Of a DNA stretch of 64,000 nt, positions 10,856 through 20,970 are shown piece after piece. The number at the start of each line of letters is the position of its first letter. Position 1 is the first letter of the stretch. The notes below the pieces were generated by a model. It searched no databases. It had not been told where the DNA came from and was given only the letters and a program-made list of their open reading frames with translations. Both the position numbers and the translations under genes were made by a program. Source of the DNA: Microbulbifer yueqingensis (GTDB lineage Bacteria; Pseudomonadota; Gammaproteobacteria; Pseudomonadales; Cellvibrionaceae); NCBI RefSeq assembly GCF_900100355.1, contig NZ_FNFH01000003.1, positions 310,001-374,000 of the forward strand, written 5' to 3'.

Positions 10856-13192
10856 TCAGAACCGGTGCGCCAGCACCAGGTCGACATGTCGCGGCAACTC
10901 GGGGAAAACCAGTGTCGAACCGAAATAGCCACCCTCGAATACCGGCGCCCAGTTTTCCTCGTCGGTGAGGTTGAACACCTGCAGGCGGAGGGCGCTGCGC
11001 CCGCCATTGAAGCGGTATTCTGCATTGGCATTCAGGGTAAACTGGGCGGGGATCTCCACTGTCTGCAGGTAGTCGAGCGGATAACGACCGGAAAATACCG
11101 CCGACCCGCCAAGCGACCAGCGCTCATTGAGCCGATAACCGGCGGCGGCGGAGGCGCTCCACTCCGGCAATCCGTGCAGGCGTGCATCTGCAGGAGCAAA
11201 AACGGTGAAATTCGGTGCACCCCGGCCGGTGCCCGCGACAATATCCGGGCGCGAGTCGTCGAAGGCATCCAGTACCTGGCGCGAGTCCTGGAAGGCGGCA
11301 GAATCATCAAACCGGGCGTCCAGGTAGCTGGCCCCGGCAGTAGCCCACAGTTTTTCCCCCTGGTAAAAGAGCTGCATCTCCAGTCCGCGGGTGCGGATGC
11401 CCGAATTGCTGCCGTCGCGGTTACGCAGGCTGCGGGTCTGGTCGAACAATGCCGCGTCGGCGTACCAGGCAGTAGCGTCCGGCCGGTACTTCAGGCCCAC
11501 CTCGTAAAGCGTATTTTGGGTGGCGAAGTTCACGGGACTGATGGTGTTGTCGCCGGACAGCGTATTGCCGCCTGCCAGGCTGTTGGAGGTGGACTCCTGG
11601 TAGGCGAGCGTGGCGTAACCTGTGAAGGCTTCCCGCGGGCGGTAGTGCAGGCTGGCGCTGCCGGACTTCAGCCAATCGCTGTAATCGTCACTGGCGGGCT
11701 GCACACCTGCCGGCGCCAGCGGGTCCCGCGCCTCCACATCGTAGTAATCCCCGCGCAGCCCGGCTGTGACCCAGAGCCGTTCGGTGAGATCCTGGCGATG
11801 CTGTACAAACAGGCCGGTCTGCAGGCTGGCGGAGTCAGTGGTGTCGGACAGGTTGAAGTTCCCCGCGCCGTCTCCATCGAGGTCGTACTGGCCGCCGGGT
11901 GACACGAACACACCGGGACGCAGCTCCACCAGGCGCTCTTTCTGCGCATCGCCGAGCGGAATACGGCGGTTTTCCAGCGGTGCGGTCAAATCAATAGGCA
12001 GGTCGGCCTCGGTGGTGAACTGGCTGTAGCCCAGCACATCGTTGTAGCGCAGGCCAACCCCCGCCACCGTATCGCCAAAATGGAGCTCGCTGCGGTTTTC
12101 GAAAGTCTTTGCCCCGTCAATGATCTCGACAAAACTGTTCTGCGCGATCTCCTCCCGCTCCAGGTACTCAAAGTAGGTGCGGTTGACCAGTGCCAGGTCG
12201 TCACTGAGTTCGCGCCGATAGACGGAATGCAGGAGCAGGGTCTGGGCACCGTTGATATCCAGGGGATCGGTGAGCACGGTGCTGCGATCTATCTCCACCA
12301 GCCCGGTTGGGCTCACGATACCACCGGCGCCGGGCACCGTGGAGCCATCGGGCTGCACCCCCTGCCCCTGCACGTAGAGGCCGTCGTCGATCAGCTTCTG
12401 TGTGGGGCGGTTGATACCGGCATTGTCGGTCCAGTCGATATCGTAATACTCCAGCGAGAGATTCCACTCACTGCTGTTGCCTGGCCTGAGGCGATAAGCC
12501 AGGAACAGGTTATCGCTGTCCAGGCCAGCGTAATCGTAGAAGCTGCCCTCGTCGCGGTGTTCATAACTGACCCGCACCGCCGAGCGGTCCTGTTCCAGCA
12601 CCCGGGAGTAATCCAGCCCGGTGCGGTACCGGTCCCATTCACCGCCGCGAACCTGCACGGTTCCCCAGGTGTCGGCGAGGTCCGGACGCTTGGGCTGCAG
12701 GTTTACGAAGCCGCCGGTGCGCTGGGTGGTGCCCAGGATCACCGAGGGTGTGCCGCGCACCACATCCACCTGCTCCACTGCATTGAATGACAGGGGAATT
12801 CCCAGCCCATTGTTACCCACCTGGCGACGGATACCCGCTTCAAAGACCTCACCCAGCTGGCCCCGCAGCGTTGGCAGGCTGGGAGCACCAAAGCCCGTTG
12901 CACCGTAGGTATTGGGTGTGACGCGCCGCAGGTCCCGCAGGTCCTCCACGGCCACGGCCTCCAGCAGCCACTGGTCAATGGGGGTGACCGAGCGCGCGAT
13001 ATCCTCGCTGGTCAGCCCCTCACCAAAGGCATCGCTGACGGTATTGCCCGCAATTCCCGCCCGTGCCGGGTCATCCTGGCTGCCTGTTACCTCCACCAGT
13101 TCCGGCTCTGGTTCCTGGGCCGGGACCGGTGTGGCAATGAGCAGCATCAATGAGAGTGCGATGGGTGTTTTGCGAAAATTGTTGTCGGTCAT
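10856..13192 (-). CDS. TonB-dependent siderophore-type outer membrane receptor
   Basis: Outer-membrane TonB-dependent receptor (778 aa from the chosen ATG at 13192). The signal peptide is about 24 residues, ending PVPAQ. The ELVEVTG region sits where the TonB box belongs. The plug has LRDLRRVTPN, FEAGIRRQ and VEQVDVVRGTPSVILGTTQRTGGFVNLQPKRP, the siderophore receptor pattern. Many beta-strand segments follow, ending in LVLAHRF with the C-terminal Phe needed for outer-membrane insertion. A longer start 33 codons upstream would put non-signal sequence before the signal peptide and is less likely. It is oriented in tandem behind the receptor at 13.5-15.5 kb. The ligand is unknown. Confidence 0.9.
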   Translation of the reverse strand: MTDNNFRKTPIALSLMLLIATPVPAQEPEPELVEVTGSQDDPARAGIAGNTVSDAFGEGLTSEDIARSVTPIDQWLLEAVAVEDLRDLRRVTPNTYGATGFGAPSLPTLRGQLGEVFEAGIRRQVGNNGLGIPLSFNAVEQVDVVRGTPSVILGTTQRTGGFVNLQPKRPDLADTWGTVQVRGGEWDRYRTGLDYSRVLEQDRSAVRVSYEHRDEGSFYDYAGLDSDNLFLAYRLRPGNSSEWNLSLEYYDIDWTDNAGINRPTQKLIDDGLYVQGQGVQPDGSTVPGAGGIVSPTGLVEIDRSTVLTDPLDINGAQTLLLHSVYRRELSDDLALVNRTYFEYLEREEIAQNSFVEIIDGAKTFENRSELHFGDTVAGVGLRYNDVLGYSQFTTEADLPIDLTAPLENRRIPLGDAQKERLVELRPGVFVSPGGQYDLDGDGAGNFNLSDTTDSASLQTGLFVQHRQDLTERLWVTAGLRGDYYDVEARDPLAPAGVQPASDDYSDWLKSGSASLHYRPREAFTGYATLAYQESTSNSLAGGNTLSGDNTISPVNFATQNTLYEVGLKYRPDATAWYADAALFDQTRSLRNRDGSNSGIRTRGLEMQLFYQGEKLWATAGASYLDARFDDSAAFQDSRQVLDAFDDSRPDIVAGTGRGAPNFTVFAPADARLHGLPEWSASAAAGYRLNERWSLGGSAVFSGRYPLDYLQTVEIPAQFTLNANAEYRFNGGRSALRLQVFNLTDEENWAPVFEGGYFGSTLVFPELPRHVDLVLAHRF

Positions 13193-13461
13193 TCCTGGCC
13201 TCTGGTGGTCATCCAAGATTCTTTCCCTGTGCGGTGTATTGCTGCCTTTAAGCGGCATTCCGGCGCACCTGGTCGCCCTGCATTCCGCCATAGTCCACAG
13301 CCGGGCGGTGTAGTGGTCCGGCTCCGCGGCCGGGTAACAGTTTCTGTGTTTGCTGGCACTGGGTCGCGGCTGGCAGAAATTTATTACAGCCTTTCGTCAC
13401 TGCCGATACCCGGACCGGTCAGCACAGGAAGTCACACCGCCAGCCCGCCTACATCCGGCTG

Positions 13462-15537
13462 TCACAGTTGCAGCGACAGGCTGGCGTAAAGTGCCCGTGA
13501 TTCTCCGGGAAAGTACCGGTCCCCACTGAAGTTGCTGAAATCGGCACGCTCCGCGTACTGCTCATCCAGCAGGTTGAGCAGCCGCAGCCCCGCTGACCAG
13601 CGTTCGCCGAGCCGCCGGCTGGCGCGCACGTGCAGCAGGTCGTGGCCAGGATAGCCGTGCCGGTTCAGTGGATCCGTGTGATAGCGGCCCTGGTGCAACC
13701 ACTCCAGCTCAAGCTGCGTGGCTGGGTCCGGCTGCCACTGGAGCCGCGTCGAACCAAAGGTCCACGGCGCCGAGTCCACCAGCTTGCCATCCAGGGGGGT
13801 ACCTTCGATAAGCCGCTCGTCGTTGTAGCGGTGCTCTGCATAGCTCGCTGACACGTCCAGTGACCATTGCGGTGCCAGCTGGTAACCCAGCGCAAGTTCC
13901 AGCCCGCGATGGGTGGTGGTACCGCCGGAGCGATTGAAGAAGTCCGCATCGCGGAAGATCACATTGCGCTTTTTCATGGCAAAGCCGACCACCTCGTAAT
14001 CAAGGCGCCCTGCCCAGCCCCGCATTCCAACCTCGGCACTGCGAATTTCCTCGGAATCCAGGTCAGCCACTTCCTGGTCCCGCTGGAGACGGTAGAGCTC
14101 GGTCGCCTGTGGCGCGCGGAAGCCGTGGGCCAGGTTTACGAACAGCTGCCGGGCGGGAGTCCAGTCGTAAACCAATCCCACGTGCGGGGACCAGTTTTCA
14201 AAATCGTCGCTGCGATCGGCGGGACGGCTGTAGCGGCAACCACCGAAGCCACAGTCGCTGCCATCCTCGCGCGTCCGGCCGGCCAGCATGCGGTTGTCAT
14301 AGCCATAGGACAGGTTTTCCAGCCGCAGTCCCGCCTCCAGGACCAGCCGCTCGGTCAGGCGCAGGGATGCCAGAGTATAGGGCGACAGTAATAACGCATC
14401 GACGCGGTAATCGTAATGCCGCCCCGGCGGAACGGTCTCCGCCAGGAATTCAGATCCCGCAGCAATGCCGGACTGCGACTGGCGCAGCGAGGCCCGGGTA
14501 TATTCCCAATCGAGGCCCGCCGCCATATGGAGGGACTCAGTCACCGGCGCGCTCAGGCTGGTCCGCATTCCGGCACTGCGATGAGCCGTCTCCTCGAGCG
14601 GCTGTCCGGGCAGGAAGTGTTGCCTGAAGTCCATCTTCCCGTAACGGGCATAGGGAGTGATCTCCAGCTTGTAACCTGCCCCCCACTCCGACTCGACCCT
14701 GTGCGAGAGGCGCGCAGTACGCACTTTCCGAAAGGCTTCCGGGTTGGGGTTTGAGCGTCGGAGCGCATCGTCCCGGTAAGCGTCCTCGCCCACTACATAG
14801 CCCGCAGTATCCTGCTCCAGGTTGGTGACATTAAAACGGGTCTCGGAAGACGACTGGTCGCTGCGGTGCACCAGGGTCAGTTTCTGCTGGTCGTACCCGG
14901 AACTGGCCCGGTAGCCGCCGTCACTGGCCAATGAGATGGCACTCAGCAGGCCGGAACCATTACCGGTGCCAATCGGGACCCGGCTCTTGAACTTCCAGCG
15001 ATCGTTGGGCCCGGCCTCCAGGCTTGCGATACCGCTATCGCCGGGTCTGTACGACGGACCCAGCACATTCACCACGCCGTGCATGGCCCCGGCTCCGTGC
15101 AGGGTACCCGCCGGACCACGGATTACCTCGATACGCCCCGCCTGTTCGCTGTGCGCGGCAAACAGTTCATTGACATTGCAAAAGCCGGCGGGGAACAGCG
15201 GGATACCATCCTGCATGGTCAGGACACTGCCGCAGGCGCCAGCGCCGGTCAGCACCGGGGAGCGCAGGGCCGGCAGGTATTCCTGGCCATTGCCGCGGCT
15301 CAGGTTGGCCCCCGGCACGCGTGCCAGGCTCTGCTGGATATGGCTGTGATTTACCAAGCCCAGTGCATCACCACCAAGGACCGCCAGACTGCCACTGTAG
15401 TCCGATCGCCTGTCGTGTAGAGGGCTGCCGGTGACCACAACAGTCTCCAGCTGGCTGTCAGCCTCCTCCCTGCCCTGGTCGTGTGCAAAAGCGCCCCCAC
15501 TCAAGAGTAACGCCGTTGCGACTGCGGCCCTGCGCAT
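13462..15537 (-). CDS. TonB-dependent outer membrane receptor
   Basis: Second TonB-dependent receptor (691 aa). The start is set at the ATG at 15537, preceded by AGGGGA and followed directly by a signal peptide (MRRAAVATALLLSGGAFAH). The TonB box region is LETVVVTGSPL. The plug domain shows HIQQSLARVPGANLSRGNG, the GRIEVIRGPAGTLHGAGAMHG element and VVNVLGP. The barrel ends YASLSLQL; the terminal residue is Leu rather than Phe or Trp, somewhat unusual but tolerated. Short HDQG and Cys-containing (GACGSV, GFCNV) stretches in the plug are not typical of siderophore receptors, so copper, cobalamin or another ligand is possible. Upstream lies the terminator of the RND operon. Confidence 0.87.
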   Translation of the reverse strand: MRRAAVATALLLSGGAFAHDQGREEADSQLETVVVTGSPLHDRRSDYSGSLAVLGGDALGLVNHSHIQQSLARVPGANLSRGNGQEYLPALRSPVLTGAGACGSVLTMQDGIPLFPAGFCNVNELFAAHSEQAGRIEVIRGPAGTLHGAGAMHGVVNVLGPSYRPGDSGIASLEAGPNDRWKFKSRVPIGTGNGSGLLSAISLASDGGYRASSGYDQQKLTLVHRSDQSSSETRFNVTNLEQDTAGYVVGEDAYRDDALRRSNPNPEAFRKVRTARLSHRVESEWGAGYKLEITPYARYGKMDFRQHFLPGQPLEETAHRSAGMRTSLSAPVTESLHMAAGLDWEYTRASLRQSQSGIAAGSEFLAETVPPGRHYDYRVDALLLSPYTLASLRLTERLVLEAGLRLENLSYGYDNRMLAGRTREDGSDCGFGGCRYSRPADRSDDFENWSPHVGLVYDWTPARQLFVNLAHGFRAPQATELYRLQRDQEVADLDSEEIRSAEVGMRGWAGRLDYEVVGFAMKKRNVIFRDADFFNRSGGTTTHRGLELALGYQLAPQWSLDVSASYAEHRYNDERLIEGTPLDGKLVDSAPWTFGSTRLQWQPDPATQLELEWLHQGRYHTDPLNRHGYPGHDLLHVRASRRLGERWSAGLRLLNLLDEQYAERADFSNFSGDRYFPGESRALYASLSLQL

Positions 15538-15582
15538 GCCGATCCCCTGTTGCAAATATTTCCCGCGCATTCTACCGCACAT

Positions 15583-15610
15583 AAAAAAACGCCGGCGAGT
15601 GCCGGCGTTT
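15583..15610 (-). terminator. Intrinsic terminator after the RND efflux operon
   Basis: Inverted repeat with arms AAACGCCGGC / GCCGGCGTTT around a GAGT loop. Read on the minus strand the hairpin is followed by a run of T, so it terminates the acrAB-type operon before the next minus-strand gene. Confidence 0.9.
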
Positions 15611-15652
15611 CCAATCGGGCCTGGTGACCCGGACTCAGCTCACATCACGAGC

Positions 15653-18600
15653 TCAGGTGACCTCCGCCGCAGTGCCTTCGCGCACCGGCGCGCGCTCTCC
15701 CCCGGCGGGTTCAGTTAACGGCTCTTCAGGTTTACGCGAGCGTCCAAACAGGCGCTGCACGACTACGAAGAACAGCGGGATAAAGAATATCCCCAGCGTT
15801 GTCCCCACCAGCATGCCACCCAGCACCCCGGTACCAATAGCCTGTTGGGCACCGGAGCCAGCGCCCGAGGCCATCGCCAGTGGCAGTACCCCCAGGCCGA
15901 AGGCCAGCGACGTCATCAGGATCGGGCGCAGGCGGTCGCGCACCGCGCGCATGGTGGCCTGCACCAGTTCCATCCCCTCTTCCAGGTTCTGCTTCGCGAA
16001 CTCCACGATCAGGATGGCGTTCTTGCTGGTGAGGCCCACGGTGGTAAGCATGGCCACCTGGAAATAGATGTCCCGTTCCATACCGCGCAGAGTGTTGGCG
16101 AGCACCGCACCCAGGATGCCCAGTGGCGCCACCAGCAGCACCGCAGTGGGAACCGTCCAGCTCTCGTAGAGGGCCGCCAGGCACAGGAATACAATCAGCA
16201 GCGACAGCGTATAGAGGAGCGGCGTCTGCGCCCCTGCCTGGCGTTCCTGGTAAGACAGGCCACTCCACTCGAGTCCGATGCCACCCGGGAGCTCACCAAC
16301 GAGCCGTTCTATCTCCGCCATGGCCTCTCCGGAGCTGATACCCGGCGCCGCAGAGCCGTTGATCTGCATTGCCGGTACACCGTTGTAGCGCTCGAGGCGC
16401 GGCGAGCCGTACTCCCACTCGAAGCTGGCAAAGGTCGACAGCGGGACCATTTCGCCGGCCCGGTTGCGCACCGACCACTTGCGGAAATCCTCTGGCACCA
16501 TGCGGTGCGGCGCATCGGCCTGGACATAGACCTTCTTGACACGGCCCCGGTCGATAAAGTCATCGATATAGCGCCCACCCCAGGCGGTCCCGATGGTGGT
16601 GTTGATCTCATTGATCGACAGGCCAAGCGCGGCTGCCTTCTCTGTATCGATATCAAGGCGGAACTGGGGTGTATCCTCCTGGCCATTCGGGCGGACATTC
16701 GCCAGTAGCGGGCTCTGCGCCGCCGCACCCAGTAGCTGGTTGCGCGCCCGGGTGAGAGCCTCGTGCCCCAGGTTGGCATTGTCCTTCAGGTAAAAGTCAA
16801 AGCCACCGGAGGTGCCCAGGCCCGGCAGTGCCGGGGGGGAGAACGCGAAGGCCATCGCGTCCTTGATCTGCATCAGCGCACCCATGGCCCGCATGGCGAC
16901 GGACCCGGCATCCTGGCCCGGCGCCTCGCGCTCTTCCCAGTCGTGCATATTGATAAAGGCTATGCCGTTGTTCTGGCCGCTGCCCCCGAAACTGAAACCC
17001 TGGACACTGAAGACAGACTTGACGGTGTCCTGCTCGTTTTCGAGATAGTAGTCCTCGACTTTCTTGATCGACTCCATCGTGCGCTGCTGGGTTGCGCCCA
17101 CCGGTGCCTTGATCATGGAAAACAGCACGCCCTGGTCCTCTTGCGGCAGGAAGGAGCTGGGCAGGCGCAGGAACAGCACCAGCATGACCGAGGCCAGCGC
17201 GGCAAACAGCAGCATAAAGCGGCCGCCGCGCGCGAGAGTCCCGCGCACGCCGCGCTGGTAGCTGGCGGTACCGTGCTCGAACTTACGGTTGAACCAGCCG
17301 AAGAAACCGCGCTTTGCATGGCCTTCGCCTTTTGCGACGGGCCTGAGCATGGTGGCACAGAGCGCCGGGGTCAGCACGATGGCGACCAGCACCGACAGTA
17401 CCATGGCTGCAACGATAGTGGCCGAGAACTGCCGGTAGATCACCCCGGTGGCGCCTTCCATAAATGCCATGGGCACGAATACCGCCGACAGCACCACGCC
17501 GATACCCACCAGGGCCCCGGTGATCTGCTTCATGGACTTGCGGGTCGCCTCGCGGGGTGACAGCCCCTCCTCGCTCATCACCCGCTCGACGTTTTCCACC
17601 ACCACGATCGCGTCGTCCACCAGCAGGCCAATGGCCAGCACCATGGCAAACATGGTGAGCATGTTGATGGAGAACCCCATCGCTGCGAGCACGCCGAAAG
17701 TGCCCAGCAGCACCACCGGCACGGCAATGGTGGGGATGATGGTGGCGCGGATGTTCTGCAGGAACAGGTACATCACCAGGAATACCAGGATCACCGCCTC
17801 GATCAGCGTCTTGATTACGCCCTTGATGGATGTCTCGACGAACGGTGTCGAGTCGAACGGCACCACGGTCCGGATCCCGGTGGGAAAATAGGGTTCCAGC
17901 TCCTTGAGCTTTGCCCGTACTCCGTCGGCCGTCTCCAGCGCATTGGCACCGGTGGCCAGGTTCACCGCCAGGCCGGTAGCCGGCTGGCGGTTGAAGCGGC
18001 TGATAAAGTCGTAATTCTCTGCACCGATCTCGACCCGCGCGATATCCCCCAGCTTGAGCACCGAGCCATCGGGGTTCGAGCGGATAACGATGTCGCGGAA
18101 CTGTTCCGGCGTCTCCAGCCGGCCCTGGGATACCACATTGGCATTCAGCTGCTGGCCATCGATGGCAGGCGTTCCGCCCAGGCTACCAACAGCTACCTGC
18201 TGGTTCTGCGACTGCACCGCGGCGATCACATCACTGGGCACCAGTTTGTAGGTTTCCAGCTTGTTCGGGTCCAGCCAGATACGCATGGCGTACTGTGAGC
18301 CGAAAACCTGCACACCGCCCACCCCGGGTACCCGGCTGATAGCGTCGACAATATTGGCATTGATGTAGTCTGCGATATCCGCACGGTCCATGCGGCCGTC
18401 CTCGGATACGAAGCCCACTACCATCAGGAAGCCGCTGCGACCCTTGCCAACGTTCACCCCCTGTCGCTGCACCGCTTCGGGCAACAGTGGCAGGGCCAGC
18501 TGCAGTTTATTCTGCACCTGTACCTGGGCGATATCGGGGTCAGTGCCATTGGCGAAAGTCAGGGAAATATTCACCCGGCCATTGGATTCACTGGTAGCAG

Positions 18601-18835
18601 ACATATACAGCAGGCCGTCGAGACCCGTCATGCCCTGCTCGATAACCTGGGTCACCGATTCCTCCACCACTCGGGCAGAGGCACCGGGATAGCTGGCACT
18701 GATGGATACCGTAGGCGGTGCGATGTCCGGGTAGCGCTCTACAGCGAGCTTGCTGACCGCAAGCCCGCCGCCGAGCATCACGACAATCGCGATGACCCAG
18801 GCAAAGATGGGACGATCGATAAAGAAAGATGCCAT
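15653..18835 (-). CDS. acrB: RND multidrug efflux transporter (AcrB/MexB type)
   Basis: Inner-membrane proton-driven pump (1060 aa), the usual length of the hydrophobic/amphiphilic efflux RND family. N-terminal TM1 is [19 protein letters not shown]. The proton relay is intact: the two aspartates in [18 protein letters not shown] (TM4) and the lysine in [16 protein letters not shown] (TM10). The pore-domain stretch [16 protein letters not shown] is also typical. It lies 11 bases downstream of the fusion protein gene on the same strand. No outer-membrane TolC-type gene is present in the window, so a distant one must serve. Regulation is probably by the divergent TetR regulator at 20.3 kb. Confidence 0.96.
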   Translation of the reverse strand: MASFFIDRPIFAWVIAIVVMLGGGLAVSKLAVERYPDIAPPTVSISASYPGASARVVEESVTQVIEQGMTGLDGLLYMSATSESNGRVNISLTFANGTDPDIAQVQVQNKLQLALPLLPEAVQRQGVNVGKGRSGFLMVVGFVSEDGRMDRADIADYINANIVDAISRVPGVGGVQVFGSQYAMRIWLDPNKLETYKLVPSDVIAAVQSQNQQVAVGSLGGTPAIDGQQLNANVVSQGRLETPEQFRDIVIRSNPDGSVLKLGDIARVEIGAENYDFISRFNRQPATGLAVNLATGANALETADGVRAKLKELEPYFPTGIRTVVPFDSTPFVETSIKGVIKTLIEAVILVFLVMYLFLQNIRATIIPTIAVPVVLLGTFGVLAAMGFSINMLTMFAMVLAIGLLVDDAIVVVENVERVMSEEGLSPREATRKSMKQITGALVGIGVVLSAVFVPMAFMEGATGVIYRQFSATIVAAMVLSVLVAIVLTPALCATMLRPVAKGEGHAKRGFFGWFNRKFEHGTASYQRGVRGTLARGGRFMLLFAALASVMLVLFLRLPSSFLPQEDQGVLFSMIKAPVGATQQRTMESIKKVEDYYLENEQDTVKSVFSVQGFSFGGSGQNNGIAFINMHDWEEREAPGQDAGSVAMRAMGALMQIKDAMAFAFSPPALPGLGTSGGFDFYLKDNANLGHEALTRARNQLLGAAAQSPLLANVRPNGQEDTPQFRLDIDTEKAAALGLSINEINTTIGTAWGGRYIDDFIDRGRVKKVYVQADAPHRMVPEDFRKWSVRNRAGEMVPLSTFASFEWEYGSPRLERYNGVPAMQINGSAAPGISSGEAMAEIERLVGELPGGIGLEWSGLSYQERQAGAQTPLLYTLSLLIVFLCLAALYESWTVPTAVLLVAPLGILGAVLANTLRGMERDIYFQVAMLTTVGLTSKNAILIVEFAKQNLEEGMELVQATMRAVRDRLRPILMTSLAFGLGVLPLAMASGAGSGAQQAIGTGVLGGMLVGTTLGIFFIPLFFVVVQRLFGRSRKPEEPLTEPAGGERAPVREGTAAEVT

Positions 18836-18846
18836 GCCGGGCCCCC

Positions 18847-20019
18847 TCAGGAATCTGCTTCGGTGGCAGCTTCCACCGCGCGGGCGGGTTGCTCAGTCTC
18901 AGCGGAGACGGTGGTGACCTGCACACCGGGCCGGACTTTCTGCAACCCTTCCACGATGACGCGATCACCCGCTTGCAGCCCATCTTCGACCAGCCAGTGG
19001 CTGCCGATAGTCTGGCTGACGGTCAGCGGGCGCACCTCTACCTTGTTGTCACTGTTCACCACCATGGCATTGGTGTTGCCCTTGGGATCGCGGGTGACGC
19101 CCTGTTGCGGTACCAGGATGGCGTTATCCCGGAGACCGCGGCCGACCACAGCGCGCACATACATGCCCGGCAGCAGCATGTGGTCGGGATTGGGCACCAC
19201 CACGCGCAGCAGCACACTGCCGGTAGTCGGGTCTACAGTGGCTTCGGCAAACTCGAGCTTGCCCTTGTGCTCGAAGGTGGAGCCGTCCTCCAGCAGGATC
19301 GTCACCGGCAGGTCGGTAGTATCTTCCACCTGACCGGCTTCCAACGCGCGCCGCAGGCTGAGCAGCTCGCTGGTGGACTGGTTCAGGTCCACATAGATGG
19401 GATCCAGCTGCTGGATGGTCACCAGGGCCGTGGCCTGGTTCGCCGTGACCAGCGCGCCCTGGGTCACGGACGACTTGCCGATGCGACCCGCTATGGGGGC
19501 ACTGATGCGGGCGTAATCGACCGGGATGCGGCTGCGCCTGACCGCTGCCCGGGCGCTGGCAACCGCGGCTTCCGCTTTCTTGAGGTCGGCCCGGGCACTG
19601 TCGTTCTCCTGCTTGCTCACCGCCCCGGTCTTCACCAGGTTGGCAACGCGCTCGGCACGCAGCCGCGCAACCTCGAGCTCGGCGCGGGCGCTTTGCAGAC
19701 CGGCCCGGGCACTTTCGTGATCGGCACGGTAGGTAGCATCGTCCAGCTGGTAGAGCGGCTGGTCCGCCTCGACCATGCCGCCCTCACGGAACAACTGCTG
19801 TTCCACCAGGCCATTCACCTGCGGTCGCACCTCGGCAACCTTGAAGGGGCTGGTGCGGCCTGGCAACTCACGGGTCAGGGTCACTGACTCTGGCTCGAGG
19901 GTCACCACCGCCACCTCCGGCGCCATCTGTGGCCGCCCACCCTGCTCCTGGCTGCAGGCCGATAACAGCGACAGGCCGGCCAGCATGCAGGCCAACAGAT
20001 TCCGTTTCCGCATGAACAC
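18847..20019 (-). CDS. acrA: RND efflux periplasmic adaptor lipoprotein (AcrA type)
   Basis: Membrane fusion protein (390 aa) linking the RND pump to an outer-membrane channel. The signal peptide ends in a lipobox, LLSAC, so Cys22 is probably acylated and anchored to the inner membrane. The order is typical: lipoyl half ([14 protein letters not shown]), alpha hairpin (about 95-170, [22 protein letters not shown]), second lipoyl half ([20 protein letters not shown]), beta barrel ([11 protein letters not shown]), and C-terminal proximal domain. An alternative ATG two codons later is possible (MRKRNLL). First gene of the operon, facing the regulator across a 245-base region with a palindromic site. 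Confidence 0.94.
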   Translation of the reverse strand: MFMRKRNLLACMLAGLSLLSACSQEQGGRPQMAPEVAVVTLEPESVTLTRELPGRTSPFKVAEVRPQVNGLVEQQLFREGGMVEADQPLYQLDDATYRADHESARAGLQSARAELEVARLRAERVANLVKTGAVSKQENDSARADLKKAEAAVASARAAVRRSRIPVDYARISAPIAGRIGKSSVTQGALVTANQATALVTIQQLDPIYVDLNQSTSELLSLRRALEAGQVEDTTDLPVTILLEDGSTFEHKGKLEFAEATVDPTTGSVLLRVVVPNPDHMLLPGMYVRAVVGRGLRDNAILVPQQGVTRDPKGNTNAMVVNSDNKVEVRPLTVSQTIGSHWLVEDGLQAGDRVIVEGLQKVRPGVQVTTVSAETEQPARAVEAATEADS

Positions 20020-20146
20020 CTCTCCAGTGACCCGCAGGTCCGCATATGGCTGTCAGCGTACCGTACGGTCAGTCCGCTGTGACAGTTATGAATGGTTAAT
20101 AGTGCCGCGCATTCTATCCCCCGGTCGAGATATACGGCAAGTATTC

Positions 20147-20160
20147 ATTCATGCATGAAT
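20147..20160. promoter_or_regulatory. Palindromic operator between RND operon and its TetR regulator
   Basis: Perfect 14-base palindrome ATTCATGCATGAAT in the divergent region, flanked by further ATTC/GAAT elements (TATTC on the left, ATGAAT on the right). The position and symmetry fit an AcrR-type operator acting on both genes. Inference from layout; no -10/-35 pair could be fixed with confidence. Confidence 0.55.
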
Positions 20161-20264
20161 ATGAATTACACTCCGCGCCCGAGGGGCCCCGGTGCGGGCC
20201 TGTAACAGACAACCTGACCGGCTGGCTGGTAGCTCGCAGACCGGAGCATTGAGAGGGCTCAGAC

Positions 20265-20903
20265 TTGGTTAAGCGTCGTAAAGAAGATGCCATGGAGACG
20301 CGCGAGCGTATTCTGGATGCAGCGATCACCGTATTCCATCAACAAGGCGTTGCGCGTCCGTCGCTTACCGAAGTGGCGGAATTGGCCGGCGTCACCCGGG
20401 GTGCGGTGTACGGTCACTTCCGCAACAAGGCCGATGTATTCAATGCGCTGGCCGAACGAGTCCAGTTGCCGGGAGAAAAGCTGTGTGAGGAAGCGGGATC
20501 TGAACCTCCGGAAAATCCCCTCGGCGTGTTGCGGACCCGCTGGTTGTGGTTATTCCAGGAGGTATCCTGCAACCGGGAATGGCAGCTCATCCTGGATATC
20601 ATCCTGCACCGCTGCGAGCTGGTGACCGAGAGCGGAGAGATTCGCCAGCGCATGCTCGACTGCACTGAGGAGGGCCAGGAGCGCGTTCGCCAGCTGATCA
20701 GCTGGGCGGTGGACCGGGGCCAGCTGCCCGCGGACCTGGATGTCGAGCTGGCCGCTCCCCTGATGCATGGCTCCCTGGTGGGGACGCTGGGCGACTGGCT
20801 ACTCCAGCCCCGCGACCGGGACCTTGCCAGTATCGGGGAGCGCTACCTGGATGCAATGATCGAAATGCTGCAGCACTCCCCCACCCTGCGCCGCAGTGCA
20901 TAG
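20265..20903 (+). CDS. acrR: TetR family repressor of the RND pump (AcrR-like)
   Basis: TetR-family regulator (212 aa). The helix-turn-helix is LTEVAELAGVTRGAVYGHFRNKADVF (about 36-61), preceded by ETRERILDAAITVFHQQGV, very like AcrR. The ligand domain is helical. The start codon is a TTG at 20265, which gives the LVKRRKEDAMETR N-terminus expected for AcrR. A GAGAGG motif lies about 10 bases upstream. An internal ATG (20292) would drop part of the usual N-terminus. Divergent from acrA, so autoregulation and control of the pump is the likely role. Confidence 0.88.
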   Translation: MVKRRKEDAMETRERILDAAITVFHQQGVARPSLTEVAELAGVTRGAVYGHFRNKADVFNALAERVQLPGEKLCEEAGSEPPENPLGVLRTRWLWLFQEVSCNREWQLILDIILHRCELVTESGEIRQRMLDCTEEGQERVRQLISWAVDRGQLPADLDVELAAPLMHGSLVGTLGDWLLQPRDRDLASIGERYLDAMIEMLQHSPTLRRSA

Positions 20904-20970
20904 ACTTGAGGGGCGCGGGGAACTTTAGATTGCATTGAGGGCGCTATTGCCCGCGCATCTGCCGCTCGAC

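Noticed and set aside
16763..17560. 265-codon open frame on the plus strand
   Set aside because: Antisense shadow of the RND pump gene.
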